A DNA stretch of 5,647 nt from Deltaproteobacteria bacterium. Lineage in GTDB: Bacteria; Desulfobacterota; Desulfobacteria; Desulfobacterales; ETH-SRB1. The stretch spans positions 1 through 5,647 of the forward strand of contig DAOUSD010000141.1 of the NCBI GenBank assembly GCA_030627405.1, read 5' to 3'. The notes beneath the pieces are model-generated. The model saw only the letters and a list, made by a program, of their open reading frames with translations, did not search any database and had not been told where the DNA came from. Positions 1 through 5,544 of the stretch are shown one piece after another. Position numbers and translations under genes: made by a program. Positions within the stretch are counted from its first letter, which is position 1; each line of letters begins with the position of its first letter.

Positions 1-822
1 TCTGTTGTGAAGACGATGAAGGTTCTTGCCGCTGTAAGCATTCGGCAGTACGAGAGGGCTACGGAATCTCTTGTCGAATACAACCGAACAGTCGAAATGG
101 GATTGCAGGTTGTTCTGAAACAGAGACCCGAGGGGATTAGAATAGCTGAGCCCGTTCCAAAAGAACGTCTTGGAGTTATTATTTTTGGTTCGGATCAGGG
201 TATGGTCGGGCAGTTTAATGAAGTGATTGCGCGCCATGCGGTCAGTGAAATAAACAAACTCCAGGTGAAGCAAAAAAATCGCATGGTGCTGGCAGTGGGC
301 ATGCGAGTCATTCCATCTCTTGAAGAGGCGGGACAGCCGGTTGAAGAATACTTTTCTCCGCCTGGCTCAACTGCCGCCATCACATCTGCGGTAGAGGATC
401 TGACGCTGAAAATGGAGGAGTGGCGCTCGCAGCAGAAAATCGATCAGATCGTTATATTTTATAACAGGGAGCGTGGTACATCTTATTCTCCTCATACCAT
501 CCATCTTTTGCCGGTTGATCCCGGATGGTTTCAAGATCTGGAGCAGAAACCCTGGCCATCGCGCGCCATCCCTTTTTTTACTATGGATTGGAACCGGCTG
601 TTTTCTTCATTGGTTCAACAATATCTCTTTGTATCCCTCTATCGTGCCTTTGCCGAGTCTCTGGCCAGCGAAAATGCCGGACGTCTTGCATCCATGCAGG
701 CGGCTGAAAGGAATATTGAAGATCTCCTGGAAGAACTCAAGTCTCAATTTCAGCAACAGCGTCAGAGTTCTATTACGGAAGAACTTTTAGACATTGTGGC
801 CGGCTTTGAGGCATTAAGATGA
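1..822 (+). CDS. atpG: N-ATPase (alternative F1F0 ATPase) gamma subunit, 5'-truncated by the window
   Basis: This is the central rotor-shaft subunit of F1, coupling ion flow through the membrane c-ring to ATP synthesis or hydrolysis at the alpha/beta sites, on the cytoplasmic face of the membrane. Frame 1 is open from the first base. The GTG at 7 is probably an internal valine: the codons SVVKTMK, followed by VLAAVSIRQYERA, match the interior of the conserved N-terminal helix, so roughly 20 residues lie upstream of the window. Counting from the first codon, the glycine-rich GSDQGMVGQFN segment (about 63-73) corresponds to the F1 gamma 'sDrGLcGgfN' region. The C-terminal helix (about 207-273) carries the SLASENAGRLASMQAAERN and ITEELLDIVAG signatures that pack against the N-terminal helix. 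The strongly diverged middle and the AAVSIRQYE string point to the N-ATPase version, whose operons are usually sodium-specific. The ion-binding c subunit is not visible here. No other ATPase gene follows, and no clear intrinsic terminator was seen after the stop. Confidence 0.93.
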   Translation, partial: SVVKTMKVLAAVSIRQYERATESLVEYNRTVEMGLQVVLKQRPEGIRIAEPVPKERLGVIIFGSDQGMVGQFNEVIARHAVSEINKLQVKQKNRMVLAVGMRVIPSLEEAGQPVEEYFSPPGSTAAITSAVEDLTLKMEEWRSQQKIDQIVIFYNRERGTSYSPHTIHLLPVDPGWFQDLEQKPWPSRAIPFFTMDWNRLFSSLVQQYLFVSLYRAFAESLASENAGRLASMQAAERNIEDLLEELKSQFQQQRQSSITEELLDIVAGFEALR

Positions 823-874
823 AAAACCGGCGGTGTGGCTCGTTTATGAAACAATGCCAATAAATTACAAATAA

Positions 875-1084
875 GGTAAAAGTTCACCACGGAACGACAC
901 GGAGTTTCACTGAAAATTGAAAACAATGAGTAAGTGTAACCATTCAGGTTTACAGTTCCAGAGTTCACGATTCAAGGTTAGAGAGCGATAAAAATTGAAC
1001 GAGGCAACCAACCGTGAACCTAACAACCTGAACAGTTACGATAATTCAGTGTATTTCCGTGAAAATCCGTGGTGAACTATTACC
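875..1084. repeat. Long imperfect palindromic repeat (MITE-like), copy 1
   Basis: The non-coding stretch 823-1136 is dominated by this structure. The outer 19 bases of each side (875-893 and the complement of 1066-1084) agree at 18 positions, with AGTTCACCACGGA perfectly inverted. Moving inward, further paired blocks appear in the same order: CACGGA (898-903), CACTGAA (908-914, against 1045-1051), GTAACnnTTCAGGTT (936-950, against 1025-1039, 13 of 15 matching) and GTTCACG (963-969, against 1013-1019). The left arm carries about 16 extra bases between two of these blocks, so the hairpin would be bulged. No reading frame inside looks real. Bases 876-940 recur exactly at 5545-5609. No convincing target duplication flanks it. 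It could be a non-autonomous mobile palindrome or an extragenic hairpin acting on the transcript between atpG and the next gene. The remaining bases on either side (823-874, 1085-1136) show nothing I can name. Confidence 0.8.
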
Positions 1085-1136
1085 AAACAAGGACTTGATA
1101 TTTTACAAATTTTTAATAGGAATTGGATAGCTGAAT

Positions 1137-1592
1137 ATGGCTGATTCTGTTGATAAAAAAACGTACATCTTTTTCATGCCGGGCGAAGAGCGCATTTACT
1201 TTCGCTATTTCCATTTCATTGCAATTACCCTTCTGCTGGTTGTGATTGCCTTTCAGGTAGTTACCTCGGAGACGAGCGTGAAGGATGCCGTGGTGACAGC
1301 GCTCGTTTTTGTCTCGCCTGTTTATTTCGTTTATTTTGTATTTGGAAAACGGTTTGCCGACTCGGTGACGCTTGATTTTAATGCGCGCAAGATCCGCTTT
1401 TCTTTCTCTGATGAAAGAGGTACGTTTGAAAGGGATTTTCAGGATATCGAGAAAATCAATTTTAGATTCTATCTTACGTTTGTGATGGATGACGCCAGAA
1501 TCATGGTGAAACGGCCGCAAAACAAAAAACAAGTGTTTCGGATGCTTAAAAGCGTATTCACGGTTGACGTTGGTATGTTTAGTGGGTTCTAG
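1137..1592 (+). CDS. Hypothetical two-helix membrane protein with PH-like C-terminal region
   Basis: I do not recognise a named family for this 151-residue protein. A short soluble N-terminus (1-22) precedes two hydrophobic helices at about 24-43 and 50-69, the second rich in Val, Phe and Tyr. The remaining part (about 77-140) is soluble and predicted to lie in the cytoplasm. It has an alternating beta-strand pattern (VTLDFNARKIRFSFSDERG) ending in an amphipathic helix (KKQVFRMLKSVF). Two N-terminal helices followed by such a barrel-like tail resemble bacterial PH-domain membrane proteins, but this rests only on pattern. The ATG is the first plausible start after the palindromic repeat, and the upstream ribosome site is weak. 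It ends 3 bases before the cation transporter gene, so the two are almost certainly co-transcribed and possibly translationally coupled. That arrangement makes an accessory role for the transporter possible but unproven. A long minus-strand frame over this gene is a shadow. Confidence 0.72.
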   Translation: MADSVDKKTYIFFMPGEERIYFRYFHFIAITLLLVVIAFQVVTSETSVKDAVVTALVFVSPVYFVYFVFGKRFADSVTLDFNARKIRFSFSDERGTFERDFQDIEKINFRFYLTFVMDDARIMVKRPQNKKQVFRMLKSVFTVDVGMFSGF

Positions 1593-1595
1593 CGA

Positions 1596-2531
1596 ATGAA
1601 AAATGCTGAACATAGTGTTCATGAAGGTAAGCATCAGCATATAAATTCTATAGACAGAACTGGATTCCGTCTTTTGATAACGCTTATGCTCAACTTCATA
1701 ATCCCTGTAATTCAGCTTATCGGCGGTGTTTATGCCAACAGCATGGCTCTGATTTCCGATGCTACCCATAATTTCAGTGATTTTACTGCTATATTGATTT
1801 CTTACGTCGGCTATCGAATCGGCCAGAGGAGGCCTTCTGCTCAACATACATTTGGATACTGGCGCGCCGAGATAATGGCGGCGCTTTTAAATGTGGCAAT
1901 TCTCGTTGGGGCTTCGATATACATTGTTTACGAAGCGAGTCAGCGGCTTTTCAATCCTGAAACCGTGACAGGATTGGTTGTGGTGTGGATTGCAGGGGTT
2001 GGTGTTATAGGAAATGGATTTTCCGCATGGCTGCTTCATAAGGATGCCAGGCACAGCCTCAATATAAGGGGAGCCTTTCTGCATATGGTTGGAGATCTCC
2101 TTACCTCTGTTGCAGTGGTAGTCGGCGGAATGGTACTCATCTTTAAACCTTGGTACTGGCTGGATCCGGTTCTTTCTTTACTTATCGTTTATTTTATAAT
2201 GAAAAACTGCTGGGGAATTTTGAAGGAAGCCGGCGGCATCTTGATGAATGCAACACCTGCAGGAATAGACATAGAGGAAGTAAAAGAAACTCTTGAACAG
2301 ATTCCAGGTGTTTGTGGTGTTCATTATCTTCATGCATGGAACCTGAGCTCTTCAAGCATAGCATTTTCTTGCCACATAGTGGTTTTGGATCAGCTCATCA
2401 GCGATACTGAAACTCTTGCCGGGACAATTCGAGAAACACTGCTTAACCGTTTTGGTATTGACCATCCGGTCCTGCAGTTTGAAACTTCTCAATGCGGAAA
2501 TGGAACTATCCTGTGTGAAATTTCCGGCTAA
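1596..2531 (+). CDS. Cation diffusion facilitator (CzcD/ZnT-type metal efflux transporter)
   Basis: This 311-residue inner-membrane antiporter would export Zn(II), and possibly Co(II) or Cd(II), in exchange for protons. The N-terminus is short and His-rich (H6, H9, H13, H15), as in CzcD-like proteins. Hydrophobic helices run from about residue 25 to 215. The signature SMALISDATHNFSDF (about 49-63) supplies the helix-2 metal pair H58 and D62, and FLHMVGDLLTS (161-171) supplies the helix-5 pair H163 and D167. This HxxxD/HxxxD arrangement is typical of Zn-selective members, as opposed to the DxxxD arrangement of Mn or Fe members. HTFGYWRAE (84-92) is the usual helix-3 entry. A cytoplasmic C-terminal domain of about 95 residues (IEEVKETLEQIPGVCGVHYLHAWNLS) has the ferredoxin-like dimerisation fold of the family and is complete. 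Length is normal. The start follows the preceding stop by 3 bases and lacks a clear ribosome site of its own. No metal-responsive operator is evident. Confidence 0.95.
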   Translation: MKNAEHSVHEGKHQHINSIDRTGFRLLITLMLNFIIPVIQLIGGVYANSMALISDATHNFSDFTAILISYVGYRIGQRRPSAQHTFGYWRAEIMAALLNVAILVGASIYIVYEASQRLFNPETVTGLVVVWIAGVGVIGNGFSAWLLHKDARHSLNIRGAFLHMVGDLLTSVAVVVGGMVLIFKPWYWLDPVLSLLIVYFIMKNCWGILKEAGGILMNATPAGIDIEEVKETLEQIPGVCGVHYLHAWNLSSSSIAFSCHIVVLDQLISDTETLAGTIRETLLNRFGIDHPVLQFETSQCGNGTILCEISG

Positions 2532-2722
2532 ATTGTGTGATTCTTAAAAAAACTCCAATCCTGCCATAATATCTTCCGAGAGCATCCCAAATTTTACACC
2601 GCTGCTTTAAACTTGTAATGAATTTTTGACCGCTATCTGATACAGGTGTATTATTAAACGATCACCCTTGCCGGTAGGCTTTCCAATAATAATGCCATCT
2701 TCTTAAAAATACCAGGCGTTTT
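2532..2722. other. Intergenic region with a possible decayed minus-strand reading frame
   Basis: No intact gene, RNA gene or convincing terminator is visible between the transporter stop and the left inverted repeat. The minus strand reads GIIIGKPTGKGDRLIIHLYQ over roughly 2637-2696, within a stretch open from 2702 down to a stop at 2607. Immediately upstream in the same frame is NAWYF, separated from it by one TAA codon at 2703-2705. The protein-like composition suggests the C-terminal scrap of a degraded gene, but I recognise no family and it could be chance. Confidence 0.3.
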
Positions 2723-2739
2723 CGTCAGCCCTGACGCAT
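2723..2739 (+). repeat. Left terminal inverted repeat (IRL)
   Basis: CGTCAGCCCTGACGCAT is the exact reverse complement of 3850-3866. Its outer 14 bases are themselves nearly palindromic (CGTCAG-CC-CTGACG), so each end can form its own small hairpin or bind a dimeric protein. Directly inside, GCATA-TGTG-TATGC (2736-2749) makes a second short palindrome that has no counterpart at the right end. Confidence 0.8.
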
Positions 2740-2826
2740 ATGTGTATGCAGCGAAGCCGTCCAAAGATTTATGAGGATTGAAAATATTTTTTGTCGCAAA
2801 ATAACTACAGACAACAAAACGGTGTT

Positions 2827-2855
2827 TTGATAGTCTATCCTGAAATGATTATAAT
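2827..2855 (+). promoter_or_regulatory. Sigma-70-type promoter of the DruA-like gene
   Basis: TTGATA (2827-2832) and a perfect TATAAT (2850-2855) are separated by exactly 17 bases, an almost consensus vegetative promoter. Transcription would start around 2861-2863, leaving a leader of only about 15 bases that contains the ribosome site. A short inverted repeat CAAAAC-GGT-GTTTTG (2815-2829) overlaps the -35 element and could be an operator or chance AT-rich symmetry. The promoter lies inside the inverted repeats, so it would travel with the unit. Confidence 0.75.
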
Positions 2856-2861
2856 CAACGT

Positions 2862-2867
2862 AAGGAG
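2862..2867 (+). promoter_or_regulatory. Ribosome binding site of the DruA-like gene
   Basis: AAGGAG sits 9 bases upstream of the ATG at 2877 and fixes that start. It is the clearest Shine-Dalgarno sequence in the window; the neighbouring genes have weak ones. Confidence 0.8.
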
Positions 2868-2876
2868 TGACAGGCT

Positions 2877-3785
2877 ATGCTTGAAAAAAAGGTTACCGGT
2901 ATTACCCAATGCGGTCGCGAAATCACAGTTCAAGAGATTGAGGAAATAAAGGAAACCGTCAGTATGTTTTGGCGGTTAAGCAGGAAAGAGTTGGTGCAGA
3001 CAATAGCGGAGAACCTGCAATGGTTTAGAGCATCGGGAACTAACAAGGAAGATGCCTGTCTTAAGTTATTGGAGAAGCTGGAGTCACAAGGTATTTTACA
3101 ACTCCCTGAAAAGCGGACAATACCCAAATCTACAGTTAAAAGAGCGGTTTCCATAACAGAGAAAACAGGGCCTCAGCCTGAAATAGCTTGCAAACTCAAG
3201 GAGCTATATCCGGTAGAACTGGAGATTGTAAAAGATAAAGATATTGCAGCACTATGGAAAGAATATGTATTACGGTATCATTACCTGGGATACAAAAGAC
3301 CCTTTGGATATACCCTGCGATATTTTATTAAAAGCGAGCGAGGTCGATTAGGTTGTGTTTTATTTTCCGGTGCAGCAAAATCCATGGGGGCAAGAGACCG
3401 TTGGATTGGCTGGATGGAAAAGCAGCGTTTGAGAAATCTGGCCTGGGTTATTAATAATTCACGGTTTTTGATTTTTCCCTGGGTGCGGGTCAAAAATCTT
3501 GCCAGCCATGTATTGGGTCAAATCAACCGGCAAATAAGAGCACATTGGCAAGAGAGTTGGGGCTATTCCCCGGTATTAATGGAGACTTTTGTAGACCCTG
3601 CCTATTATCAAGGCATCTGTTACAAGGCGGCCAATTGGCAATATCTGGGCATGACAACCGGCCAGGGTCTTGTCCGAAAGGGTAAGAGCTACACCACCAG
3701 CCCCAAGAAAATATTCATAAAGCCTCTGGTAAAAAATTATCGTGATCTGCTTTGTTCGGAAGAACTCGTTGGGAGGACGATATGA
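2877..3785 (+). CDS. DruA-like protein (DUF4338 family), solo copy
   Basis: This 302-residue cytoplasmic protein has the two-part layout of the DUF4338/DruA family. Residues about 14-78 form a helical, winged-helix-like N-terminal domain (ITVQEIEEIKETV, SRKELVQTIAENLQW, EDACLKLLEKLESQGILQLP). Residues about 112-292 form the core domain. Conserved-looking core strings are HYLGY (135-139), ARDRWIGW (172-179), NNSRFLIFPW (193-202), NLASHVL (207-213), METFVD (235-240), GICYKAANWQYLG (246-258) and KPL (282-284). DruA is named from the multi-gene Druantia anti-phage systems, but no DruB-E or DruH partner is here, so a defence role is not supported. Its molecular activity is unknown to me. The last motif block resembles the C-terminal half of GNAT-fold proteins of the phage Mu Mom type, which is inference. 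Its stop overlaps the ATG of a second small frame. The gene has its own strong promoter and ribosome site and lies between inverted repeats, suggesting a link to transposition. Confidence 0.85.
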   Translation: MLEKKVTGITQCGREITVQEIEEIKETVSMFWRLSRKELVQTIAENLQWFRASGTNKEDACLKLLEKLESQGILQLPEKRTIPKSTVKRAVSITEKTGPQPEIACKLKELYPVELEIVKDKDIAALWKEYVLRYHYLGYKRPFGYTLRYFIKSERGRLGCVLFSGAAKSMGARDRWIGWMEKQRLRNLAWVINNSRFLIFPWVRVKNLASHVLGQINRQIRAHWQESWGYSPVLMETFVDPAYYQGICYKAANWQYLGMTTGQGLVRKGKSYTTSPKKIFIKPLVKNYRDLLCSEELVGRTI

Positions 3786-3880
3786 GCAAGCCCTGCAGCC
3801 GTCTGGAGCGCAAAGTAAAACATGGCAGCAACCCTTTTTTAAAAAACTCATGCGTCAGGGCTGACGTTTCCGAACCCTAA
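3782..3880 (+). pseudogene. Truncated second gene of the DruA element (ORF2 remnant)
   Basis: An ATG overlaps the stop of the DruA-like gene by four bases (ATGA at 3782-3785), the standard arrangement for coupled translation. The frame reads MSKPCSRLERKVKHGSNPFLKN, then runs through the right inverted repeat (SCVRADV) and stops 14 bases outside it at 3880, giving only 32 residues. The basic, protein-like start together with tight coupling suggests the beginning of a real downstream gene, whose body was lost by internal deletion that joined it to the right end. A TTTTTTAAAAAA tract (3835-3846) lies at the presumed junction. A partner transposase is the obvious candidate, but the remaining residues are too few to assign a family. 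It could also be a chance frame. Confidence 0.45.
3850..3866 (-). repeat. Right terminal inverted repeat (IRR)
   Basis: This is the exact reverse complement of 2723-2739. Read on the plus strand it contains CGTCAGGGCTGACG, which can fold into a 5-bp stem with a 4-base loop followed by TTT. The stem is short and the T-run brief, so I treat it as an element end, not a terminator. Confidence 0.8.
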
Positions 3881-3882
3881 CC

Positions 3883-3911
3883 TTGACCTATGATCGCTGG
3901 ATCTGTATATT
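3883..3911 (+). promoter_or_regulatory. Putative promoter of lnt
   Basis: TTGACC (3883-3888) and TATATT (3906-3911) are 17 bases apart, with another -10-like match TATTAT shifted by two bases. It begins 17 bases outside the right inverted repeat, so lnt keeps its own promoter although an element sits directly upstream. Transcription would start near 3918, giving a leader of about 35 bases before the TTG start. Confidence 0.6.
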
Positions 3912-3951
3912 ATACGAAAAATAAATTTTACAACGAATTGCTGGATCAAAA

Positions 3952-5514
3952 TTGAAAATAACAAGAACAAGTATTAACTGGTCAAATATTATTTTAGCTA
4001 TATTAAGCGGTTTGCTTTTAACCGGTTCTTTCCCGAAAACCGGCATTGACCGGCTTGCGTGGTTTGCCCTTGTACCGCTTCTGATTTCCTTAAAAAACAG
4101 CTCATTGACAAATAGTTTTCGCCTTGGTTTTCTTGCAGGTCTTGTACATTATATTACGCTTGTATACTGGCTTGCCTACACCATGCAAACTTATGGCGAT
4201 CTTCCTCTTTATCAATGTATATCCGTTCTTTTCCTGTTATCCGCTTATCTGGCTACTTACATTGCTGTCTTTTCAGTTATCTTAACCAGATTATGTGCAA
4301 AACCTGCGAACTGTCTTTTTATAATTCCTTTTTTATGGGTTTCCCTCGAATATATTCGTAATTATCTTTTCTCAGGGTTTCCCTGGGGACTGATTGGATA
4401 CTCCCAATTTAACAGGTTGCATCTTATACAGATATCGGATATATTTGGAATATATGGGGTATCATTTCTGATTGCTCTGGCTAATGCGACAATTTTCCTG
4501 GCATTTCTTTATATTACGGGAAACAAATGGAAAGAAGTGCGGATTAAAAAACGTCTTGCCGGAGGATCGATATTTGTTTTTATCTTGATCACAGGTCTTG
4601 TTTTCATTTATGGAAAATGGCGAATTGAATCGATTGACGATCTGATTTCTGCTTCAAAGTCTTTAAAAGTCACAATTGTTCAGGGAAATATCAAACAGTC
4701 AATAAAGTGGGATCCGGCATTTCAAACAGCAACCACGGAAAAATACGTCAATTTATCTCTTTCAGCCAAAGAGGAAAAACCTGATCTTGTAGTCTGGCCG
4801 GAAACAGCGACTCCCTTTTACTTTTTGTACGACAGACTGCTGTCAAAAAAGGTTCAAAAGGGAATTCATGATACAAACACGGATTTTCTAATAGGCAGTC
4901 CTTCCTTTGTCCGCAGGGAAAATATTATAGAATATTACAATAGTGCCTACCTGATAAGCCCGGATGGAAGGGTATGCGAAAAATATGACAAGGCGCACCT
5001 TGTTCCATTTGGAGAATATGTTCCTTTTAAAAAATGGCTGCCGTTTATTGGTAAAATGGTTGAAGCTGTTGGAGATTTCAGCGCGGGGCAGGAAGGAAAA
5101 ACTATCAAGTGGAATAATTGCAACCTGGGGTTACTGATTTGTTACGAAATCATTTTTCCTGAGCTTTCCAGGGCCATGACAAAAAATGAAGCGGCATTGC
5201 TTGTCAACATCACTAATGATGCATGGTATGGCAGATCAAGCGCTCCTTATCAGCACTTTTCCATGGCAGTATTCAGAGCAATAGAAAACAGACGATCTCT
5301 GGTAAGGTCGGCAAATACAGGCATAAGTGGATTCATAGACCCTGTTGGAAGAGTTATGGATTCGACATCGCTTTTTCAGGAAAAAGTAATAACTCAATCC
5401 ATTCCAATTATACATGAGACATCCGCTTATACCAGATTTGGTGATCTTTTCGCTATTGTCTGTCTGGTAGTTACGCTTATATTTTCAATATGCTATAAGG
5501 GCACAGGCAACTAG
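3952..5514 (+). CDS. lnt: Apolipoprotein N-acyltransferase
   Basis: Lnt performs the third step of lipoprotein maturation, transferring an acyl chain from a phospholipid to the N-terminal cysteine of diacylated apolipoproteins at the periplasmic face of the inner membrane. The 520 residues match the family length. Several membrane helices span about 11-220, with LSGLLLTGSFPKTG and SGFPWGLIGYSQF as typical strings. A periplasmic nitrilase-fold domain spans about 238-485, and a closing helix lies at about 497-515. The catalytic triad is intact: E284 in VVWPETATP, K347 in YDKAHLVPFGEYVPF and C397 in LLICYEIIFPELSR. The accessory residues E355, Y398 and E399 are also present. It starts at TTG (3952), with no ATG or GTG in frame between this codon and the upstream stop at 3922; the ribosome site (GGA at 3943-3945) is poor, suggesting low expression. 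It is followed directly by the second palindromic repeat, with no terminator seen. Confidence 0.96.
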   Translation: MKITRTSINWSNIILAILSGLLLTGSFPKTGIDRLAWFALVPLLISLKNSSLTNSFRLGFLAGLVHYITLVYWLAYTMQTYGDLPLYQCISVLFLLSAYLATYIAVFSVILTRLCAKPANCLFIIPFLWVSLEYIRNYLFSGFPWGLIGYSQFNRLHLIQISDIFGIYGVSFLIALANATIFLAFLYITGNKWKEVRIKKRLAGGSIFVFILITGLVFIYGKWRIESIDDLISASKSLKVTIVQGNIKQSIKWDPAFQTATTEKYVNLSLSAKEEKPDLVVWPETATPFYFLYDRLLSKKVQKGIHDTNTDFLIGSPSFVRRENIIEYYNSAYLISPDGRVCEKYDKAHLVPFGEYVPFKKWLPFIGKMVEAVGDFSAGQEGKTIKWNNCNLGLLICYEIIFPELSRAMTKNEAALLVNITNDAWYGRSSAPYQHFSMAVFRAIENRRSLVRSANTGISGFIDPVGRVMDSTSLFQEKVITQSIPIIHETSAYTRFGDLFAIVCLVVTLIFSICYKGTGN

Positions 5515-5544
5515 AATAGTGCCCAAACGAAAACTATAAAATTT

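Larger units (their letters stand above)
2723..3866 (+). mobile_element. Inverted-repeat-bounded insertion unit carrying a DruA-like gene
   Basis: Perfect 17-bp inverted repeats (2723-2739 and 3850-3866) enclose 1144 bp containing a promoter, one intact DruA-like gene and the beginning of a second overlapping gene. The boundaries fit an inserted cassette: the transporter gene lies to the left, and the promoter of lnt starts only 17 bases to the right. The immediate flanks share only TTT (2720-2722 and 3867-3869), so a 3-bp target duplication is possible but, in a T-rich context, far from proven. No recognisable DDE, HUH or serine/tyrosine recombinase is present. Either the unit is an internally deleted derivative of a two-gene element mobilised in trans, or the DruA-like protein itself acts in mobility. 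The inverted repeats are seen directly; the mobile nature is inference. Confidence 0.65.

Noticed and set aside
7..9. GTG at 7 as the true start of the gamma subunit gene
   Set aside because: Codons upstream to base 1 stay open and the residues around the GTG match the middle of the conserved N-terminal helix, so the true start lies before the window.
797..830. Stem-loop at the end of atpG (GCCGG against CCGGC) as terminator
   Set aside because: The stem contains a mismatch, has a loop of about 14 bases, overlaps the coding end and has no following T-run.
762..968. 68-codon minus-strand frame through the palindromic repeat
   Set aside because: It runs across the end of atpG and into the repeat. 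Such frames arise from CACGGA-type repeats and show no protein features.
875..1084. CRISPR array
   Set aside because: The repeated blocks are inverted relative to each other and irregularly spaced, with no direct repeat-spacer periodicity.
1113..1847. A 244-codon minus-strand open frame
   Set aside because: It lies antisense across the whole unknown membrane protein gene and the start of the transporter gene. Its product is basic and low in recognisable motifs, and the plus-strand frames have clear helices and CDF signatures.
2723..3866. A Druantia anti-phage system
   Set aside because: Only the DruA-like component is present. No DruB-E, DruH or helicase-like DruE gene is in the window, and the neighbours are not defence genes.
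3841..3866. Programmed -1 frameshift site (A AAA AAC in frame, followed by a small hairpin)
   Set aside because: The heptamer is in the right phase of the short second frame, but there is no room for a downstream reading frame before lnt, so a shifted product would be meaningless here. It might matter only in a full-length relative.
3853..3869. Intrinsic terminator at the right end of the DruA unit
   Set aside because: The stem is five base pairs and the T-run only three bases. The sequence is better explained as the terminal inverted repeat, since the identical complement occurs at the left end.
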